A program made the translations under genes and the position numbers. DNA of 64,000 nucleotides from the NCBI RefSeq assembly GCF_000337615.1, contig NZ_AOII01000072.1, positions 1-64,000 on the forward strand, written 5' to 3'. Within the stretch, counting starts at the first letter, position 1; each line of letters starts with the position of its first letter. This document shows positions 24,553-33,604 of the stretch, one piece after another. This stretch comes from Natrinema pallidum DSM 3751. Its GTDB lineage: Archaea; Halobacteriota; Halobacteria; Halobacteriales; Natrialbaceae. Below the pieces are notes generated by a model. It saw nothing but the letters and a program-made list of their open reading frames with translations. It did not search any database and was not told the origin of the DNA.

Positions 24553-25713
24553 TCAGTACAACCGCCGGACAAGCGATTGCGCCCCTGTACACCGACTGCG
24601 GATCGCCGCCCGTTTCGAGCGGGCGTCGCCCGGACCGACGAGCCGTCGACTCAGCAGATAACTCCCGCCTCCGAGCAGCGACACGATCGTCGCGAACGGG
24701 AGCCACGGGTGGCACTCGTAGAGTGCGTCGATGACCGGCGCTGGAAGGACGCACAGATAGCGATACTCGGTGACGTACGTCGGGTAGTGGCCCGTTTCGT
24801 CCGGGGCCGTGATCGAAACCGCAACCGTCCTCTCTCCGCGTGGCCCGACCGTCGCCCGTTCGGGCTCGAGGCGGACGTTCTCGTCGCCGGACTCGACGTA
24901 GGACCGCGTCGGAACGAGCCCGCCGTTGGAAATCGAATAGGGGACCTCGTCGGTCGTCCCTCGCTCGATCACCAGCGGGCGGTCCGACTCGAACTCCGCG
25001 CTGATGACGTCGTAGGACTGAGTTCCGGCCGGGACGATCATCGCCGCGGCGGCGGCGAGAACGATCAGAAGCGCGAACCCCACCGCGAGCAACCAGGGAT
25101 CGGTCCAGCCGTCTCCGGTCCCGCGCCCGTCGTCGGTCCCCCTCGACTCGAGGGAGGGAGAGCGCCGCTCGCGAACCGTTTCGACGGCGTAGAGGACGAC
25201 CGAGAGTCCGAGGATCGGCAGCGCGAGTGCCGACGCGTCGCCGGATTCGCTGACGCCGAGTCGGGTCCCGATGCGCTCGATCGTCTCACCTGCCGTCATC
25301 ACGGTCGTCCCCAGCAGCGGCACCGTCACGACCTCGCCGTTCACTCGCCAGCCTTCGGCGACGATCTGGGCGTCCCGGACGTGGGGCTCGCCGCTGTCCT
25401 GATCAGTAAACGGGTTCGCGTCCCCGCGCGTGACGTAGCCCTGCGGGGTCTCCTCGACGACCCGATGAGTCGTGAGACCGCCGCCCTGGATTTTCGTCGC
25501 CTCGAAGACGATGACGTCGCCCGGCTCGGGATCGTCGGTCAGTTCGCTGGGGAGCGCCACGAACCCATCGCCGGTATCGATCGTCGGCTCCATGCTCCCC
25601 GTTTCGACGAATCCCAGCAGGACCGGCTGCCCGAGTAGCTGCCCGACGACGAGAGCACCGAGGGTAACCAGTACAACGACCTGGCCCCCTCGTATCACCC
25701 CTCGCCGAATCAT
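24553..25713 (-). CDS. Signal peptidase I, S26B (SipW/ER-type), extended
   Basis: A 386-aa membrane peptidase. The N-terminal anchor is followed by the nucleophile in FVETGSMEPT (Ser40), the general base in LTTHRVV (His83) and RGDANPFTD (Asp98), the S26B arrangement used by archaeal and SipW-type enzymes. After a second helix near residue 155 the protein adds an unusual extracellular beta domain (SYDVISAEFESDRPLVI and RYLCVLPAP) and a final helix. It leads the operon with DUF5305. Proximity to three DUF1102 genes suggests a dedicated peptidase. Confidence 0.92.
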   Translation of the reverse strand: MIRRGVIRGGQVVVLVTLGALVVGQLLGQPVLLGFVETGSMEPTIDTGDGFVALPSELTDDPEPGDVIVFEATKIQGGGLTTHRVVEETPQGYVTRGDANPFTDQDSGEPHVRDAQIVAEGWRVNGEVVTVPLLGTTVMTAGETIERIGTRLGVSESGDASALALPILGLSVVLYAVETVRERRSPSLESRGTDDGRGTGDGWTDPWLLAVGFALLIVLAAAAAMIVPAGTQSYDVISAEFESDRPLVIERGTTDEVPYSISNGGLVPTRSYVESGDENVRLEPERATVGPRGERTVAVSITAPDETGHYPTYVTEYRYLCVLPAPVIDALYECHPWLPFATIVSLLGGGSYLLSRRLVGPGDARSKRAAIRSRCTGAQSLVRRLY

Positions 25714-25733
25714 GTCTCATCTAGTGCAGCAAT

Positions 25734-25746
25734 ATTATACTATTTA
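25734..25746 (-). promoter_or_regulatory. TATA element for the signal peptidase operon
   Basis: On the minus strand an A/T run (TATAAATAGTATAATA) is centred about 26 bases before the ATG at 25713, in an otherwise G/C-rich area. This fits a leaderless transcript of the peptidase-DUF5305 operon. Confidence 0.6.
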
Positions 25747-25953
25747 TACATTTGTGATAGGTATCATACCGAGTGGATAGAAGCGTGTCCCTCACAGTTC
25801 GAGGCCACCGCCGATCGGGTCCGAACTCGGCCTGTCGCCCCTTCCACCGATGACTCGAGGTGGGGATACCCGTGGTCGCATCCGTGGGAGTGGACCAATC
25901 GTCGAAGCTGGGCCCCATTTTTTATCGAGTCAGAAAGAAATGTGGACGGCCTG

Positions 25954-26499
25954 TTAGGTTGCCCTGGCCCTCACTGTCGCGTCCGCATCGAAGTTCTCAA
26001 CGGCCGACTCTCCGGTCTCGATTCTGAGGCCGATCACTTGCGCGGTGCCCGTTTCGAGGGTGATGGGATCGTCGTGAAGTGGGCTATCGACGTCGGTCCC
26101 GGGGTAGAACTGGACGGTCAGTCCACTCGCAGTCGGGTCGAAGTCGCCGTCCGCCAACTCACCGATCGACACCTCGATCTCCTGGGTGCCCTGGTTCTCG
26201 ATCCGGAACAGTTCGTCGAACTCGTAGACCGAATTCGGCCCGACGCCGTCGCCGTTGTCCGCCGTTCCAGTCGCATCGTTGATGTCGATCGAAAGTTCAT
26301 TGTTGGCGCCGCTGTCCTGGTTGACGAACGTCGCATTCGCCGCCTGCGTCGGGCTGAGTGCGAGGTACGCCTGATCCTCGTCGGCGACGGTGACCCCGAC
26401 CGATCGATCGGCTTCGGCGCTCGTGAACGCACCCGTCCCGAGCGCGACGCCGCTGGTAGCGACCGCGCCGAGTCCGGCCAACAGCCGTCTCCGATTCAT
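25954..26499 (-). CDS. DUF1102 family exported protein (copy 1)
   Basis: A 181-aa secreted protein. It starts MNRRRLLAGLGAVATSGVALGTGAFTSAEADRSV: a basic head, a hydrophobic helix, then GTGAFTS-x-EADR. That junction resembles the SipW-processed signals of Bacillus TasA/camelysin proteins. The mature part is a strand-rich domain (VADEDQAYLALSP, IENQGTQEIEVSIGE, DADATVRARAT) typical of DUF1102. It is 14 bases after the second DUF1102 gene. The family resembles filament-forming archaeal TasA-like proteins, so a surface-fibre role is inferred. Confidence 0.88.
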   Translation of the reverse strand: MNRRRLLAGLGAVATSGVALGTGAFTSAEADRSVGVTVADEDQAYLALSPTQAANATFVNQDSGANNELSIDINDATGTADNGDGVGPNSVYEFDELFRIENQGTQEIEVSIGELADGDFDPTASGLTVQFYPGTDVDSPLHDDPITLETGTAQVIGLRIETGESAVENFDADATVRARAT

Positions 26500-26513
26500 A
26501 CTCGGCGACCTCG

Positions 26514-27041
26514 TCAGGCCTCCGCTCCGATCGTCAGCGTCCCCGAGAGGTTCGACGTCCCGGAGTTGATGGCGAAGTCCACGTTGACCGACTTGCCGAC
26601 CCCGAGTTCGTAGGTGTCGTCACCATCGCCGTCGTCCTCCGCGAGCGCGACGGTGAGACCGTCCGAGCCCGGTGCCGAGATACTCCCCGGTAACTGCGTA
26701 CTCAGGTCACCCGACCCGCTCAGACTGACCTCGACGGGTTGAGTCCCCTGATTCGTGATCGTAAACACGTCCTCGGCGACGGTGTCCGCGTTCGGGTTCA
26801 CGCCGTTGCCGCCGTTGCCGGAGTCGGTGAAGTCGACGGCGTACTCGTCGCCGGTCGTGTCGAAGTACATATCGTTCGCCTCCCCCGAGTTGTCCAGTCC
26901 GAGGTACGCGTTGGCGTCCTCGGTGACCTGCACGTCGACCTGTCGGTCGGCCTCGACGCTCGAGAATGCGCCGGTACCGATAACCGCGGCTGTTCCCGAT
27001 GCCAGTGCTCCCATTCCGATGACGAATTTGCGTCGTTGCAT
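26514..27041 (-). CDS. DUF1102 family exported protein (copy 2)
   Basis: A 175-aa paralogue of the neighbouring gene. MQRRKFVIGMGALASGTAAVIGTGAFSSVEADRQVDVQV carries the same signal plus GTGAFSS-x-EADR junction, and the core repeats LGLDNSGEAND, VFTITNQGTQPVEVSLSG and a final strand LSGTLTIGAEA. The two genes are one operon; this one is first. A TATA-like ATTACAATAT on the minus strand near 27155 suggests a leader of roughly 90 bases. Duplicated subunits fit major and minor components of one filament. Confidence 0.88.
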   Translation of the reverse strand: MQRRKFVIGMGALASGTAAVIGTGAFSSVEADRQVDVQVTEDANAYLGLDNSGEANDMYFDTTGDEYAVDFTDSGNGGNGVNPNADTVAEDVFTITNQGTQPVEVSLSGSGDLSTQLPGSISAPGSDGLTVALAEDDGDGDDTYELGVGKSVNVDFAINSGTSNLSGTLTIGAEA

Positions 27042-27560
27042 TGGTGAATGCTCCGTTGTCGTGTGTCGCTCGCGTGTGACCGCTCGTCGCCTCTGCTGCG
27101 ACTCGTCGCGTCTGATCCCCGCCGCGGGGATCACGGATCAGGGATGGCTGACAAGGGATATTGTAATACGTTCGTGTCCGACCTCTCAACTCCTCCTTCG
27201 GCGTATTCAACCGTTCCCCGACCGGCTCGGAACGAGCGGCTATGCTCGATTGACCCGCCCGAAGCGGGATTCAAGATCGGATGCCCTACGGCCCGGTGTC
27301 CGTTGGTTCGGAGGTAACGGGTCACTGACCGACCGATCAGTGCGGTATCGGGATCGTTGACTCCCGTTTCCGGTCGTCCCTGTAGCGTCGGGAGACGGTC
27401 TATCGACGGTTGACACGTCGGTCTGCCAGGATTTCGTCTCACGATACCGGTCGCCACAGGAGAAAGGAGTCGATGAACACGGGATTTTCGAACCGGCCAC
27501 GGGCAATTACTTATTTATGTCCCAACATTTTTATCGGGGAATGTAGTACACCGATCCGAA
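27042..27560. other. Regulatory region between divergent surface-protein genes
   Basis: This 519-base gap separates the DUF1102 operon (minus) from the membrane HTH gene (plus). Apart from TATA-like elements near 27155 (minus) and around 27505-27535 (plus) I see no gene: frames on both strands are Arg/Pro-rich shadows without family sequence. The length suggests a complex control region, possibly the target of the adjacent regulator. Confidence 0.5.
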
Positions 27561-28229
27561 ATGGGGGCAACTCAGATCGAACCGTCCGGGGACGCTGACG
27601 CATCGAAACCGGACCCGGACCCCGAATCGGACGAAATGGGGACGAACGCCTCGGCGGCGGCCGACTCGCTCACCGAGGACGAACTCTTTACGATCCTCTC
27701 GAACCGACGACGGCGGTACATCCTCCACGAGTTGATGCGGGCGGACGAACGGCTCGACATCGGTACCCTCTCGCAGGAGATCGCCGCCTGTGAGGACGAT
27801 ATCGAACTCACGGCGGTCTCGAGCAGCGACCGCAAACGGGTGTACACGGCGCTTCGCCAGTCGCATCTCCCGAAGATGGACGAGGCCGGCGTCGTCGATT
27901 TCGACCGCGACCGGGGAACGGTCGAACCGACCCCAGCCCTCGAGGACGTCGAAATTTACATGGACATCGTCCGTGGGCGCGAGATTCCCTGGAGCGACTA
28001 CTATCTCGGATTGGTGGTGCTTTCCGGCCTCGTATTTGCGGTCGTGTCGTTCGGACCCGGCCCGTTCGCGTCGCTCTCGCCGTCGGCGTGGGGGCTGTTC
28101 GTCGTCGTCTCCTTCGGCGTCTCCGCGGTCGCCCACCGCTACTATGCGCGCCGAACCCGACTCGGAATCGGCGACGACCCGTCGGCCGTGGCCCTCGAGT
28201 ACCGGGACGAAACGGACCTGGACGGCTGA
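27561..28229 (+). CDS. Membrane-bound HTH regulator (DUF7344-like)
   Basis: A 222-aa protein. Residues 35-125 form a winged helix with the haloarchaeal signature LFTILSNRRRRYILHELMRAD, then SSSDRKRVYTALRQSHLPKMDEAGVVDFDRDRGTVE. Two membrane helices follow (YLGLVVLSGLVFAVVSFG and WGLFVVVSFGVSAVA), so DNA binding may be tied to the membrane. It lies between DUF1102 genes and is the obvious candidate to control them. The ATG has AT-rich TATA candidates about 30 bases upstream. Confidence 0.85.
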   Translation: MGATQIEPSGDADASKPDPDPESDEMGTNASAAADSLTEDELFTILSNRRRRYILHELMRADERLDIGTLSQEIAACEDDIELTAVSSSDRKRVYTALRQSHLPKMDEAGVVDFDRDRGTVEPTPALEDVEIYMDIVRGREIPWSDYYLGLVVLSGLVFAVVSFGPGPFASLSPSAWGLFVVVSFGVSAVAHRYYARRTRLGIGDDPSAVALEYRDETDLDG

Positions 28230-28317
28230 TGGCGCGTCGACCGGTCGGCGCGGCCTCGAGACCGCACGTGCCATCGGCAGTGCCCCCGCCAGCGAACCCA
28301 CTGGATACGAACGGCCC

Positions 28318-28893
28318 ATGAAACGAACTCGGCGTGCCGCGCTGGCCCTGATCGCCGGTTCGAGTAGCGTCCTCGCCGTCGAGACGTTCGGGTTCTCGAG
28401 CGCGGACGCCGATCGCGACGTTCGCGTCGCCCCCGTCGGCGACGCACACGCCTACCTCGGATTGACCGAGGACGGGGACGAGGACGACGGCGTGCTGTTC
28501 GGCGGGGGTCCGCGCCACCCGCCCGTCCGGTTCGATCTCAGCAATCAGTGTCCGGCGTCGCTCACGGTCGCACTGACCGTCGACCCGTTCCGCCTTCAGT
28601 CGGTCGACGGGGAATCGATCGACGGCACCCGGTTCGTCATCGACGGCGGGACCGGGGGATTGGGACCGGGCGAGCGGGTCGACGCCGTGACGATCGGGGT
28701 CCCGCCGGACTCGGTCGACGGCGGGGGGACGATCACCGGACTGGTCGCGATCGATGCGCGGGGGGACGACATCCGCATCGAAGCCGAGCGCGAGCTTACG
28801 GTCACGGTCCCCGATACGCGGTCGGGACAGCAACGCTCGGTCACGACCGGGCAGTCGGGGGCAGTGCCGGCTTCGAACGCGAGCGAGTCCTGA
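28318..28893 (+). CDS. DUF1102-like exported protein (copy 3, divergent)
   Basis: A 191-aa secreted protein starting MKRTRRAALALIAGSSSVLAVETFGFSSADADRDV. The FGFSSADADRDVRVAPVGDAHAYLGLTEDG junction parallels the two DUF1102 proteins encoded 1.3-2.4 kb upstream, but the GTGAF Gly-Thr-Gly is replaced by ETFGF. The C-terminal 30 residues are Ser/Thr/Gln-rich, unlike the paralogues. It follows the HTH gene by 88 bases on the same strand. Probably a minor or capping subunit, by inference. Confidence 0.75.
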   Translation: MKRTRRAALALIAGSSSVLAVETFGFSSADADRDVRVAPVGDAHAYLGLTEDGDEDDGVLFGGGPRHPPVRFDLSNQCPASLTVALTVDPFRLQSVDGESIDGTRFVIDGGTGGLGPGERVDAVTIGVPPDSVDGGGTITGLVAIDARGDDIRIEAERELTVTVPDTRSGQQRSVTTGQSGAVPASNASES

Positions 28894-29008
28894 CGAACGC
28901 GGTCCGTCGGCGAGCTTCGGCGGCGAAAACCGGGCCTAACGGAGCGGCCGTGAAACGCATCGGGGGGTGGGTTCCGGACCTCGCTCGAAGTACTGCCACC
29001 GAACGCGA

Positions 29009-29932
29009 CTACAGTTCGCCGATGATCTCGTCGGCGAACGTCGACAGCGCCGCCTCCCGGTCGTCGTTTTGGAGGCCGATAATCGCGTGGTCGAGCCCGG
29101 CGTCCGCGAGTCGGGCGAAGTACGCCCGGAACCACTCGACGCCGGCGTGAAAGCCGAGGTGGAGCGGCTCCGGCTCGGCCGTCGGATCGTCGGCCAACTC
29201 GACCCGGACGGCGATAGCGAACGGCTTCTCGCCGGCGACCTCGCGCCAGTCCACGAGGTAGTCCTCGAGCGTCCGTTCGGGCAGGTGATAGAACAGCCAG
29301 CCGTCGCCGTGCTCGGCGATCCACTCCCGGGACTGCCGGGCGTGGCCGGTCGGGAGCAGCGGCAACGTCTCCGTCGTCGGCTTCGGAACCACGTCGAGAT
29401 CGCCCTCGAGCCGTCCCCATCGCCCCTCGAGTTCGGGAAAGTCCTCGCGCCAGACGGCGCGAATCGTCTCGACGGACTCGCGGAACAGGTGGCCACGCTC
29501 CTCGCGATCGACGTCGAAGGCGGGGTACTCGGGGTCGCGGTCGCCGGAGGCGACGCCGAGGACGAGCCGACCGTCCGAGAGGCGGTCGACCGTCGCCGCG
29601 GACTTCGCGACGTGGAGGGGATGGCGGAGCGTGAGCACGACGCTCGAGGTCCCCAGCGCGATGTCGTCGGTGTGGGCGGCGACGTGCGAGAGCCACGACC
29701 ACGTCTCGAACGTCTGGCCGGCATCACCGAACGCCGGCCAGTAGGTCGGGACATCGCGAGCCCAGAGCCCGTCGAACCCGACCGACTCGGCGTGCTTCGC
29801 GAGGTGCAGTTCGTCGTCGATGGTCGGCGACGAACGGGTCGCTCCCGTGAGCGGAAAGCCGGCACCGAAGGTCAGCCCGTCGCGATCGAACAGGCGTCGA
29901 TAGCCAGCGTTTTCGTGTCCACCGGCAGGCAT
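29009..29932 (-). CDS. Luciferase-like monooxygenase (LLM class) oxidoreductase
   Basis: A 307-aa flavin-dependent TIM-barrel protein. Landmarks are DGLTFGAGFPL, AESVGFDGLWARDVPTYW, ALGTSSVVLTLRHPLHVAKSAATVDRLSDGRLVLGVASGDRDPEY and the later RQSREWIAEHGDGWLFY. Such enzymes use FMN or F420; the sequence does not decide which. No partner reductase gene is adjacent. The start at 29932 gives normal length. Confidence 0.88.
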   Translation of the reverse strand: MPAGGHENAGYRRLFDRDGLTFGAGFPLTGATRSSPTIDDELHLAKHAESVGFDGLWARDVPTYWPAFGDAGQTFETWSWLSHVAAHTDDIALGTSSVVLTLRHPLHVAKSAATVDRLSDGRLVLGVASGDRDPEYPAFDVDREERGHLFRESVETIRAVWREDFPELEGRWGRLEGDLDVVPKPTTETLPLLPTGHARQSREWIAEHGDGWLFYHLPERTLEDYLVDWREVAGEKPFAIAVRVELADDPTAEPEPLHLGFHAGVEWFRAYFARLADAGLDHAIIGLQNDDREAALSTFADEIIGEL

Positions 29933-30103
29933 TCGCCTGTGCTATCGGCCGGAACGGTATGACGATGGCGTTGCCCGGCCGTCGTTGCCGGTACCGCGGC
30001 GCTCGAGATCGTGCGGACGGGAGCGCCGTCGCGCGGGCTCTCGAGGAGCGTCGTCACTCCGCGGCGATGAGAAAAAGGGAGAATCGAGAGCGTCGCCGGG
30101 TCC

Positions 30104-32077
30104 TCAGTCGTCGGCGGGCGTCGCGCCGCTGCCGCCTTCGGCCTGGTCTTTCGTCCAGGACAGCTTGCCGCCGGCAGCGAGGATTGCGCGCTCGCGCTCG
30201 GAGGCGTCGAGCGTCGCCGTGTACTCGTCCTCGCCGTTGATGCGGACGGTGAACTCCTCCTGGCCGCTGGTGACGGCGTCGTAGACGTCGTCGACGATCT
30301 CCACGTCGTCGCCCTGATCGATGTTCTCGTAGGTGTCCTCGTCGATCGTCAGCGGGACGATCCCGAAGTTGAAGAGGTTCGCACGGTGGATGCGTGCGAA
30401 GCTCTGTGCGAGGACGCCCTCGATACCGAGGTACATCGGACACAGCGCGGCGTGTTCTCGCGAGGAGCCCTGGCCGTAGTTCTCGCCGGCAACGAGGAAG
30501 CCGCCGTCGGCCTCGAGTGCGCGGTCGGCGAAGGTCTCGTCGACCCGGGAGAGGGTGAACTCGGAGAGCTTGGGGACGTTCGACCGGTACATCAGGATGT
30601 CCTGGGTCGCGGGGATGATGTGGTCGGTCGTGATGTTGTCCTCCATCTTCAGGAGCGCTTCACCCTGAATGTCCGTACCGAGCTGGTCTTTCAGCGGCAC
30701 GTCGCCGATGTTCGGGCCCTTGATGAGTTCGTCGTCGACGGCCTCGTCGGGACTGATGAGGTCCGTCTTGGAGCCGTCGTACTCGTCGGGGAGTTCGACG
30801 CCGGGTGCCTCGAGATCGTCGAGGTCGTCGGCGAGGTCTCGCGGATCGACGATTTCGCCCTTGAGCGCGGCCGCGGCCGCGACCTCCGGCGAGCAGAGGT
30901 AGACGTTGTCGTCTTCGATCCCCGAGCGGCCCTCGAAGTTGCGGTTGAAGGTCCGCAGCGAGACCGAATCCGAAGAGGGGACGTGGCCGATGCCGATACA
31001 GGCACCGCACGTCGCCTCGGAGAAGTTGACGCCGGCGGCCATCATCTCCGAAACCCAGCCCTCGCGGGCGAGCATCTCGGAGGCCTGCTTGGAGCCGGGC
31101 GCGACGATCGTGTCGGTCTCCATCGAGGTCTCGCGACCCTCGAGCATCTTGGCGACGGGGAGGATGTCCTCGTAGCCGCCGTTCGTACAGGAGCCGACGA
31201 TGACCTGCTCGACGTCCTCGCCAGCGGCCTCGCTGACGGGCACGACTTTGTCCGGCATCGAGGGCTGTGCGATCAGCGGCTCGAGGTCGGAGAGGTCGAC
31301 GACGATCTCGTCGTCGTACTCGGCGTCGTCGTCGGGCTGAAGTTCGACGTACTCGTCGCCGCGGCCGACGCGCTGGAGGTAATCCTCGGTCTGCTCGTCG
31401 GTCGGGAAGATCGACGTGGTCGCACCGAGTTCGGTGCCCATGTTGGTGATGGTCATCCGCTCGGGTGCGGTCAGGGTCTCGACGCCCGGACCGGTGTACT
31501 CGAGGATCTTGCCGACGCCGCCCTTGACCGAGAGGCGACGGAGGAGCTCGAGGATGACGTCCTTCGCGGTGGCCCACTCGGGGAGCTCGCCCTCGAGACG
31601 GACGTTGACGACTTCGGGCATCTCGATGTAGTACGGTGCGCCGCCCATGGCGACGGTAACGTCGATCCCGCCGGCACCGATGGCGAGTTCGCCGAGGCCG
31701 CCGGGCGTGGGCGTGTGGCTGTCCGAACCCAGCAGCGTCTTGCCGGGGGCCGCGAAGTTCTCGCGGTGGACGTTGTGACAGATACCGTTACCGGGTCGGG
31801 AGAAGTGAGCGCCGTATTTGCCGGCCGCAGAACGCAGGAAGCGGTGGTCGTCGGTATTCTTAAAGTCGAACTGATAGGTCTGGTGGTCGCAGTACTGCGC
31901 CGCGATCTCGGTCTGGACCTCGTCCAGCCCCATCGCTTCGAACTGGAGCCAAACCATGGTCCCGGTCGTGTCCTGGGTAAGTACCTGGTCGATCTCGATC
32001 CCGATCTCCTCGCCGGTCTCGAGTTCGCCCTCGACGAGGTGGTCGTCGAGAATCTTCTCGGTGAGAGTCTGTCCCAT
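30104..32077 (-). CDS. acn: Aconitate hydratase
   Basis: A 657-aa TCA-cycle enzyme interconverting citrate and isocitrate. Iron-sulfur cysteines occur in VGSCTNGGYED and TCGACIGIGH, with LGSDSHTPTPGGLG and the C-terminal swivel domain GQGSSREHAALCP. The length is that of the shorter mitochondrial-like archaeal/bacterial type rather than AcnA (about 900 aa). I chose the ATG at 32077 (MGQTLTEKILDDHL); the 160 upstream codons are not conserved. It stands alone. Confidence 0.96.
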   Translation of the reverse strand: MGQTLTEKILDDHLVEGELETGEEIGIEIDQVLTQDTTGTMVWLQFEAMGLDEVQTEIAAQYCDHQTYQFDFKNTDDHRFLRSAAGKYGAHFSRPGNGICHNVHRENFAAPGKTLLGSDSHTPTPGGLGELAIGAGGIDVTVAMGGAPYYIEMPEVVNVRLEGELPEWATAKDVILELLRRLSVKGGVGKILEYTGPGVETLTAPERMTITNMGTELGATTSIFPTDEQTEDYLQRVGRGDEYVELQPDDDAEYDDEIVVDLSDLEPLIAQPSMPDKVVPVSEAAGEDVEQVIVGSCTNGGYEDILPVAKMLEGRETSMETDTIVAPGSKQASEMLAREGWVSEMMAAGVNFSEATCGACIGIGHVPSSDSVSLRTFNRNFEGRSGIEDDNVYLCSPEVAAAAALKGEIVDPRDLADDLDDLEAPGVELPDEYDGSKTDLISPDEAVDDELIKGPNIGDVPLKDQLGTDIQGEALLKMEDNITTDHIIPATQDILMYRSNVPKLSEFTLSRVDETFADRALEADGGFLVAGENYGQGSSREHAALCPMYLGIEGVLAQSFARIHRANLFNFGIVPLTIDEDTYENIDQGDDVEIVDDVYDAVTSGQEEFTVRINGEDEYTATLDASERERAILAAGGKLSWTKDQAEGGSGATPADD

Positions 32078-32363
32078 AGCACTCTGAACTCGGCCGTCCG
32101 TCCTGATAAATCCAGCGTGTTTCTGTGAGCAACGACCGGCGTGTGGGGGGGTTGAAACGGGGGGTTTCGAGTAAGTATTGCCGGCCGAGCGAACGGGCGT
32201 CGAGAAGGTTCTAATAGCCCGCCATATGACCCCAAAAAACGGCCGCGCGCTCGGCTCGAACAGTCGTGCCCATATCTGTCGTGGTGGGTGGTACCGAACC
32301 GGAGGGTCGATTCGAACGGATACGTTTTTCTCGTCGCCGCGGCGTTGGGTTGACAGACAACGT

Positions 32364-32846
32364 ATGTTCCGTTCCGGTGCCTTCGTCGCCGACCACGTCT
32401 CGCCGACGACCGACGCGCAGATCCAGCCCAACGGGGTGGATCTGACCGCCGACGTCGTCTTCGAGCAGTTGGAGCCGGGCCGTCTCGGCCGGGACGGCAA
32501 ACAGATCGGCGACCGCGTCGCTCGCCCGCTCGAGGAACTCGAGGAGGCCGACCCCGACACCTACTACCTGCCGACAGGGGCCTACATCGTCCGCTACGGC
32601 GAACGGATCGCGATCCCCGAGGGGCATATCGGCTTCGTCTACCCGCGCTCGTCGCTCATGCGCAACTCCTGTATGCTCAATACGGCGGTGTGGGACGCGG
32701 GCTACGAGGGGCGCGGTGAGGGACTGTTACAGGTCCACCACGATATCGAACTCGAGCGCGGTGCCCGAATCGCCCAACTGGTCTTCGCCGAGGCCGACCA
32801 CGAGGGCGTCTACGATGGGAGCTACCAGGGCGAAAACGTCGAGTGA
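32364..32846 (+). CDS. dut: dUTP diphosphatase (dCTP deaminase superfamily)
   Basis: A 160-aa trimeric nucleotide hydrolase: AQIQPNGVDLTAD, IGFVYPRSSLMRNSCMLNTAVWDAGYEGRGEGLLQVHHDIELERGARIAQLVFAEAD. The NTAVWDAGYEG segment, in place of the dCTP deaminase motif with its catalytic Glu, suggests dUTPase rather than deaminase activity. It keeps uracil out of DNA. The ATG at 32364 begins the conserved sequence. A bifunctional enzyme remains possible. Confidence 0.88.
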   Translation: MFRSGAFVADHVSPTTDAQIQPNGVDLTADVVFEQLEPGRLGRDGKQIGDRVARPLEELEEADPDTYYLPTGAYIVRYGERIAIPEGHIGFVYPRSSLMRNSCMLNTAVWDAGYEGRGEGLLQVHHDIELERGARIAQLVFAEADHEGVYDGSYQGENVE

Positions 32847-32925
32847 AATCGCGCCTGCGCGTTCGAATCCCTGCCGGTTCGCGTACCGTTTTGCCGTTCG
32901 CTCGCGTTCCCTCGAGTGACACACG

Positions 32926-33480
32926 ATGATGGCGACCACCCACGTGTTCGCGGGACTCGCGGTCGTCGCGCCGATCGCGTACGTCGTACCCGAGTTCGCA
33001 GTCGCGCTCGCGGTGGGTGCGATCCTCGGCGGCCTCGCTCCCGATTTCGATCTCGTTTTCGTCCACCGGCGGACCTTCCACTTTCCCGTCGCAGGACTCG
33101 GGGTCGCCGTCCCGGCGGTCGGCGTCGCGGTCGTCGCTCCCTCGGCGCTCACGCTCGCAGTGGCCGCCTTCATCGTCGCGGCTTGGCTCCACGCCGCGAG
33201 CGATTCGATCGGCGGCGGCCCCGAACTCGACCCGTGGAACGAACGCACTGAGCGGGCGGTCTACGATCACGTCCGCGGACGATGGCTCCGCCCACGACGG
33301 TGGATTCGCTACGACGGCGCACCCGAGGACGCCGCCCTCGGACTCGCGCTCGCGGGGCCGGCGCTGCTCGTCTTCGACGGCCGACTCCCCGCCGTGATCG
33401 TCGCCGGGATCGGCGTCTCGCTGCTCTACGCGAGCTGTCGGCGTCGGCTGGTCGCGTGGACACCCGACTGGCTCAAGTGA
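32926..33480 (+). CDS. YdjM-like metal-dependent hydrolase, membrane-bound
   Basis: A 184-aa membrane protein: MMATTHVFAGLAVVAPIAYVV with an early conserved His, ILGGLAPDFDLVFVHRRTFHFPVAGLG containing the family P-D-x-D and H-x3-F-H motifs, and AAWLHAASDSIGGGPELDPW with a further His and Asp. This matches the YdjM family (PF04307-type), whose catalytic role is not well defined. About five helices are predicted. Confidence 0.8.
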   Translation: MMATTHVFAGLAVVAPIAYVVPEFAVALAVGAILGGLAPDFDLVFVHRRTFHFPVAGLGVAVPAVGVAVVAPSALTLAVAAFIVAAWLHAASDSIGGGPELDPWNERTERAVYDHVRGRWLRPRRWIRYDGAPEDAALGLALAGPALLVFDGRLPAVIVAGIGVSLLYASCRRRLVAWTPDWLK

Positions 33481-33604
33481 GTGACGCAGGGTGCGCGCTC
33501 CGACGGCCGGCGACCGCATCCCGCGCTCGGACGTGACAGCGTTTCCAACTGTCCCTCGGCCGGAAGTCGGAACGCTGATACGCCCGCTGACCAACCGGCC
33601 CCGT

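Noticed and set aside
27042-27560. Several 60-200-codon frames between DUF1102 and the HTH gene
   Set aside because: None shows coding third-position bias together with plausible protein sequence; promoters account for the conserved AT-rich parts.
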